In this document: piece by piece, positions 5,510 to 8,967 of the stretch
Numbering within the stretch: position 1 is the stretch's first letter
How the letters are laid out: every line of letters starts with the position of its first letter
Assembly: GCA_002868985.1 (NCBI GenBank)
Contig: PKTV01000044.1
Coordinates: forward strand, 1-8,967
Direction: 5' to 3'
DNA length: 8,967 bases
Source: Desulfobacteraceae bacterium
GTDB taxonomy: Bacteria; Desulfobacterota; Desulfobacteria; Desulfobacterales; UBA11574
Notes under the pieces: model-generated
The model's database searches: none
The model's input: the letters and a program-made list of their open reading frames with translations, nothing else
What the model was told of the DNA's origin: nothing
Made by a program: the position numbers and the translations under genes

Positions 5510-7027
5510 TCAAGGATCCATCCGTTTTCTTGTTTTAAGCCAATCCGACATTTCCATGAAAGTTTTGGACAGATCATAGCGCCCTTGGGCAAACACCCCG
5601 TAATCGCCACCGCATCCCATGGCCGATGCAAAGCGGATGTGATTGCCGTAGATCAGCCAGGTATTGCTCCATTTCCTCTCGATGGCCTCGTCAAAGGGAT
5701 TGCCCTCCGGCCCTTTATCGTTCCATTTGAAATCGGCCAGGTTCAGACGCCATATTTCGTCCATGATTTTGGTTGCATCCAATGTCTTTGCGTTGCTCTC
5801 TCGAATGGTGTTTTCAAAGCGCGCCCACTGTCCGTTGACCCAGGTCGTGGCGTGGCAGCTCAAGCAGACGGCCTGCATATTTTCCCGCCGAACATTCATC
5901 TCTTTATCCGTGATAAGATATTTTGAGGCAAATTCGCCGTCAAATGCGGTTGGCAGGGACTGCCCGTCTTTGTTCCGAATTTTGGTGGTATCCGGTTCTT
6001 TGGGAGACGGATGGGCATAAATCAGGCCAAAAATTCGCCATGGAAGTCGGCTTCCCATCTGATGGGTGCGTTCAGCCACCACTCCTCCATCGGTGTTGAT
6101 CAACAAACTCACATGGCAGGCGGCACAGGTCGGGGCGGTAAAGTCTTTACCGACGGTCCATGGCACGGCGTCAAAATTCCACGATGCACCCATGCTGGAG
6201 AAAATATTACCGTGCTTGCTGGCCGAATAGACTTTAAACGCCGGCACATCGGGACCGGTATGACATTCATTGCACGTGTGAGGTTTTCTGGCCATTTCTA
6301 TTGAAAATGTGTGGCGCGTATGACACGAAGAACACGAACCCCGTGAACCGTCCAGATTGATCCGGCCGACACCCTGGTTGGGCCAGCCTTCAATAATGGG
6401 AAATTCCAATTCACCCGCCAATTCGGTGTCTCTGGTTTCATACCCTTTAACCGACAATTTGGTGCCGTGACAGTAATAACAGGCTTCAGCCTTAGTGGCA
6501 TCATTCGGGGGTTTAATGGTGATGCTGCCTTTTTTTCCATGAGCGGGCATTGTGGTTCCAAGGATACTGTTCTGCAACAGCTGATAAACAGGATTGGCGG
6601 CCAGATTATTAAATGCATGGGCCATGATGTTATTCGAGTATTGATCCGCTTCCTGAGCATGGCATGTGGCGCAATCTTTGGGACTGACCACCACATGAAC
6701 GTCGTATCCGTTGTGCTCAAAAGTATCTGCGTGGGCCTTGGATCTCTGTGTATGGCATTCAGCGCATCCCACGGCCACCGTTAACAGGTTCTCCGGCACT
6801 TGTTTGCTTGACACTTTACGTGCCAGCCCCTTCACCGCCATTGCCGTTTTGGACGTCACTTGAGCGTGCCGACTTTTCTGCCAACTCTCCACAATGCCCG
6901 GATGCAACGTTGAATGGCAGTCCAGACATTCGGACGTTGCATCGCTCACCGGGACATCGGCAGCCGCAGCGATATTTGGAAGCCATAAAAAAAGACCCAT
7001 AATAAACAGACATGCAATTTTCCTCAT
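5510..7027 (-). CDS. HAO-like octaheme c-type cytochrome (secreted)
   Basis: This 505-residue protein begins with a Sec signal peptide (residues 1-22, MRKIACLFIMGLFLWLPNIA then AA, cleavage probably before ADVPVS), so it acts in the periplasm. It carries exactly eight CxxCH heme sites, with first cysteines at 34, 88, 119, 183, 232, 252, 301 and 388. The core from heme 5 to heme 7 (SCSSCHTRHTFS, ARKPHTCNECHTGPD, YSASKHG, APTCAACH) strongly recalls hydroxylamine oxidoreductase. His322 in ERTHQM is placed like the distal active-site histidine of HAO. Between hemes 4 and 5 there is a spacer of about 45 residues that is very short in nitrifier HAO. The Tyr that crosslinks the P460 heme in nitrifiers is not clearly aligned (C-terminal GGDYGVFAQGRYD). 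Such HAO relatives in anaerobes are thought to reduce nitrite, hydroxylamine or a similar small substrate rather than oxidise hydroxylamine; the role here is not settled. The ATG at 7027 has an AAAGGAG site (7034-7040) six bases upstream. No NapC/NrfH-type quinol dehydrogenase lies nearby. Confidence 0.88.
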   Translation of the reverse strand: MRKIACLFIMGLFLWLPNIAAAADVPVSDATSECLDCHSTLHPGIVESWQKSRHAQVTSKTAMAVKGLARKVSSKQVPENLLTVAVGCAECHTQRSKAHADTFEHNGYDVHVVVSPKDCATCHAQEADQYSNNIMAHAFNNLAANPVYQLLQNSILGTTMPAHGKKGSITIKPPNDATKAEACYYCHGTKLSVKGYETRDTELAGELEFPIIEGWPNQGVGRINLDGSRGSCSSCHTRHTFSIEMARKPHTCNECHTGPDVPAFKVYSASKHGNIFSSMGASWNFDAVPWTVGKDFTAPTCAACHVSLLINTDGGVVAERTHQMGSRLPWRIFGLIYAHPSPKEPDTTKIRNKDGQSLPTAFDGEFASKYLITDKEMNVRRENMQAVCLSCHATTWVNGQWARFENTIRESNAKTLDATKIMDEIWRLNLADFKWNDKGPEGNPFDEAIERKWSNTWLIYGNHIRFASAMGCGGDYGVFAQGRYDLSKTFMEMSDWLKTRKRMDP

Positions 7028-7072
7028 ATACCGCTCCTTTCGTCCAAAAATATGACACGAACATTTAAAAAA

Positions 7073-7534
7073 TCATAAATCATTGAAAAGTTGTTCAAGG
7101 GTATTTTTCCGGAAGTTAAAAATTTCCTCTAACTTTGAACTTACCATCATATGATTGAAAAGTTGTCCAAAAATTCCAAACTTCATCGCATAATGAACGA
7201 TATCCTGCACTTCGACCCCACCGGAAACCGTTTTGAAATGATGCTGATGATGCCAAAAACGGTATGGGCCGAAACGCATCTCATCAACAAAAAAATGGGG
7301 TTCGGCAACTTGGGTAATTTCAGAAATCCAGATAGTGGGTATGCCATAAAGGGTTTTCAATCGATACATTATGAGCATCCCAGGATACATCGCCTTATAA
7401 ACTTCATTGGCGATATAAAAATCCAGCCAAGGCGGTGTAATCTTTTGCAGGTTCCAGGGGTTGGAAAAAAATGTCCAGGCCGCATCGACACTCAGAGATA
7501 GACGCTGTTTTCGGTGTATGCGATAAAGTTTCAT
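7073..7534 (-). CDS. SRPBCC (START-like) family protein
   Basis: This 153-residue protein has the hallmarks of the SRPBCC ligand-binding fold: an N-terminal beta strand followed by the 'SVDAAWTFFSNPWNLQKITPPWLDFYI' helix pattern, a run of beta strands with 'PGMLIMYRLKTLYGIPTIWISEITQVAEPHFFVDEMRFGPYRFWHHQHHF' character, and a long C-terminal helix (KLEEIFNFRKNTLEQLF). Members of this fold bind hydrophobic ligands such as lipids, quinones or polyketides; the ligand here is unknown. Some databases label close relatives 'CDP-paratose 2-epimerase', which this sequence does not support. There is no signal peptide, so it is cytoplasmic. No clear ribosome binding site precedes the ATG at 7534, which leaves the start a little uncertain. 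It lies between the SDR/DUF2867 gene (146 bp upstream) and the HAO-like cytochrome (45 bp downstream), all in one direction. Confidence 0.75.
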   Translation of the reverse strand: MKLYRIHRKQRLSLSVDAAWTFFSNPWNLQKITPPWLDFYIANEVYKAMYPGMLIMYRLKTLYGIPTIWISEITQVAEPHFFVDEMRFGPYRFWHHQHHFKTVSGGVEVQDIVHYAMKFGIFGQLFNHMMVSSKLEEIFNFRKNTLEQLFNDL

Positions 7535-7680
7535 ACGTAGAATCGAAACAACATGTAAAAATGATCGCGTTGCATGTTCAGATACGTCTCAACGGAGCTT
7601 GTTAATTCGACGCACTGAAAACAACAAGCGATTTCATTACTAATAAAAAATCTCTCTAAAATCTTCATTAAATATTCGGG

Positions 7681-8967
7681 CTAAAAGTCTGACGGCAACA
7701 CACACGAACCGTGAAGCCTCGGCGTAAAACGCTCAGGGTCGGATACAATGGGTTTTTCAATGACCTTGGCAATCGCTTTAAGCATTCCAAAAAAAATTCT
7801 TTCATGAAACGGATAGAGCGTGTACCAGTAGAGCATCCCCCAGAGCCCCTTGGGCAAAAATCGGGACAGCATCTCCAAATCCGTGTACTGATTCCCGACC
7901 GGATGAATTTTAAATTCAAGCAAGGCTTCGCCGGGAACCTTCATTTCAGCGAGCAACAGCAACCGCTCCTGCGTCTCCACCTCCAGTACCCGCCAGAAAT
8001 CCAGGGCATCTCCAACCTGCAACTCGGTCGAATGACGGCGTCCACGACGCAATCCAAAACCTCCGAACCATCGATCCATCAGACCGCGCAACCACCACAA
8101 GCTGTCGGCATAATACCAGCCTGTATTACCACCGATTCTGCTGACGGGGAGCCAGACCTCATCCGGAGTGGCCTTTATTCGAACCCGATACCCGCATTGC
8201 ATGATGGTGCCGCCGGCCCAATCCGCATCCCCGCAATGGGCCCATTCGGGCGTTATGATTTCTCCGGCATCGGCCCAGCAGGTGTCCACCTGTTCCTGTG
8301 TGATTTTATCCAGCGCTGTTCGAATCGCCTCTCTGGGACTGAGAAGTTTTTGGGGGACAATCGATAGAATACGTTTATCTGAACATACGGCATTGCTGCT
8401 CAACCCTTCGGTCAGCGGCAACGCTATGGAATGGGGTACCGGGCTGATGTGATGAATCCAGTAAGCACTAAGGGTTGGGGTGAGCATAGGAACCGGTATG
8501 ATCCATCGCTTGGGCAACTTTGCTTCCTGGGCATAAATATCCAGCAAATCCCGGTAGGCCAGCACATCAGGCCCTCCGATATCATAGGTTTGGCCGATGG
8601 TTTCATCGTGTTCGAGGCAGCCGACCAGATATTGGATGACATTTCGAATGGCAATCGGCTGGTTCAAGGACCTTACCCAACGCGGAGTGATCATCACGGG
8701 AAGGCGTTCCACAAGATATCGCAATATTTCAAAAGAAGCACTCCCGGATCCCAAAATCATGGGCGCCCGCAAATCGGTCACCGGCACTCTGCCGGATTGA
8801 AGAAGGTCCGCCACTTCAATTCGAGAACGAAGATGTTTGCTTAAGGAGCCGTTTTTATTCTCCGCAAGCCCCCCGAGATAAATCATGCGTTTAATACCGG
8901 TGGCCTCTGCTGCCGATATCACATTTTGAGCGGCCTTGCGATCAGCTTCTACAAACTTGTGTTTCTG
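7681..8967 (-). CDS. NAD(P)-binding SDR / DUF2867 fusion protein (5' partial)
   Basis: The frame is open to the right window edge, giving 428 visible residues ending in a TAG at 7681-7683; the in-frame GTG at 8922 is internal because 15 further codons (starting QKHKFVEADRK) precede it. The N-terminal visible half is an atypical short-chain dehydrogenase/reductase of the NAD(P)H-binding type: MIYLGGL at residues 28-34, 'SRIEVADLLQSG', 'TDLRAPMILGSGSASFEILRYL', and 'GQTYDIGGPDVLAYRDLL'. The Rossmann GxxGxxG loop is off the window. From about residue 255 comes a DUF2867 domain (YRVRIKATPDEVW, GGNTGWYYADSLWWLRGLMDRWFGG, DALDFWRVLEVE), a START-like module. This domain pairing is a known family of unknown reaction, about 480-500 residues in full. 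The SRPBCC gene next door is a plausible functional partner, possibly acting on a membrane lipid or quinone-like molecule. Confidence 0.85.
   Translation of the reverse strand, partial: QKHKFVEADRKAAQNVISAAEATGIKRMIYLGGLAENKNGSLSKHLRSRIEVADLLQSGRVPVTDLRAPMILGSGSASFEILRYLVERLPVMITPRWVRSLNQPIAIRNVIQYLVGCLEHDETIGQTYDIGGPDVLAYRDLLDIYAQEAKLPKRWIIPVPMLTPTLSAYWIHHISPVPHSIALPLTEGLSSNAVCSDKRILSIVPQKLLSPREAIRTALDKITQEQVDTCWADAGEIITPEWAHCGDADWAGGTIMQCGYRVRIKATPDEVWLPVSRIGGNTGWYYADSLWWLRGLMDRWFGGFGLRRGRRHSTELQVGDALDFWRVLEVETQERLLLLAEMKVPGEALLEFKIHPVGNQYTDLEMLSRFLPKGLWGMLYWYTLYPFHERIFFGMLKAIAKVIEKPIVSDPERFTPRLHGSCVLPSDF

Noticed and set aside
5510..7027. Octaheme tetrathionate reductase (OTR) as the identity of the cytochrome
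   Set aside because: The sulfur-transport neighbours make this tempting, but all eight motifs are CxxCH and the heme 5-7 region follows HAO closely.
7073..7534. CDP-paratose 2-epimerase
   Set aside because: This label is sometimes attached to such SRPBCC proteins, but there is no nucleotide-binding Rossmann motif or SDR catalytic pattern in the 153 residues.
7711..8367. Plus-strand 218-codon open frame opposite the SDR/DUF2867 gene
   Set aside because: It is a shadow of a well-supported minus-strand gene, with low-complexity Pro/Gln/Ser content.

Overview
This window looks like a piece of chromosome from an anaerobic Desulfobacterota bacterium, most likely Desulfobacterales or a close relative. 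The reasons are the gene families (GldG/DUF4340 pair, paired YeeE/YedE sulfur-transport halves, an octaheme cytochrome of the hydroxylamine oxidoreductase fold), the moderate GC content, and the repeat-rich intergenic gaps. This placement is inference; no rRNA or other marker gene is present. Eight protein genes can be supported. Two of them (GldG-like at the left edge, SDR-DUF2867 at the right edge) run off the window.

Left part, plus strand: the C-terminal ~600 residues of a GldG-family ABC-transport auxiliary protein (1-1826), a 279-bp gap filled by an inverted repeat array, a membrane-anchored DUF4340 protein (2106-3074), a second repeat array, and an 82-residue cysteine-containing small protein of unknown family (3356-3604) with its own likely promoter. 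GldG and DUF4340 proteins normally work together beside an ABC-2 type exporter whose ATPase and permease would lie upstream of this window.

Middle, 3605-4008: a convergent gap of about 400 bp between the plus-strand and minus-strand genes. It holds another repeat array and a strong GC-rich stem-loop that probably marks the 3' end of the minus-strand operon.

Right part, minus strand (read from right to left): SDR/DUF2867 protein (8967-7681, start outside), SRPBCC protein (7534-7073), a secreted octaheme HAO-like cytochrome c (7027-5510), then two half-size YeeE/YedE sulfur-transport proteins (5324-4815 and 4815-4009) joined by a TAATG stop/start overlap. All five point the same way. The HAO-like cytochrome starts 45 bp after the SRPBCC gene, so these may share a transcript; the YeeE/YedE pair sits 185 bp further on behind a hairpin repeat.

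The most notable points are the HAO-like octaheme cytochrome next to sulfur-import genes with no quinol-dehydrogenase partner in view, and two families of short-period inverted arrays (an 8-bp TGGA-type family and a 9-10-bp AAAGTG-type family). All four of these arrays lie in the 3' flanks of genes.
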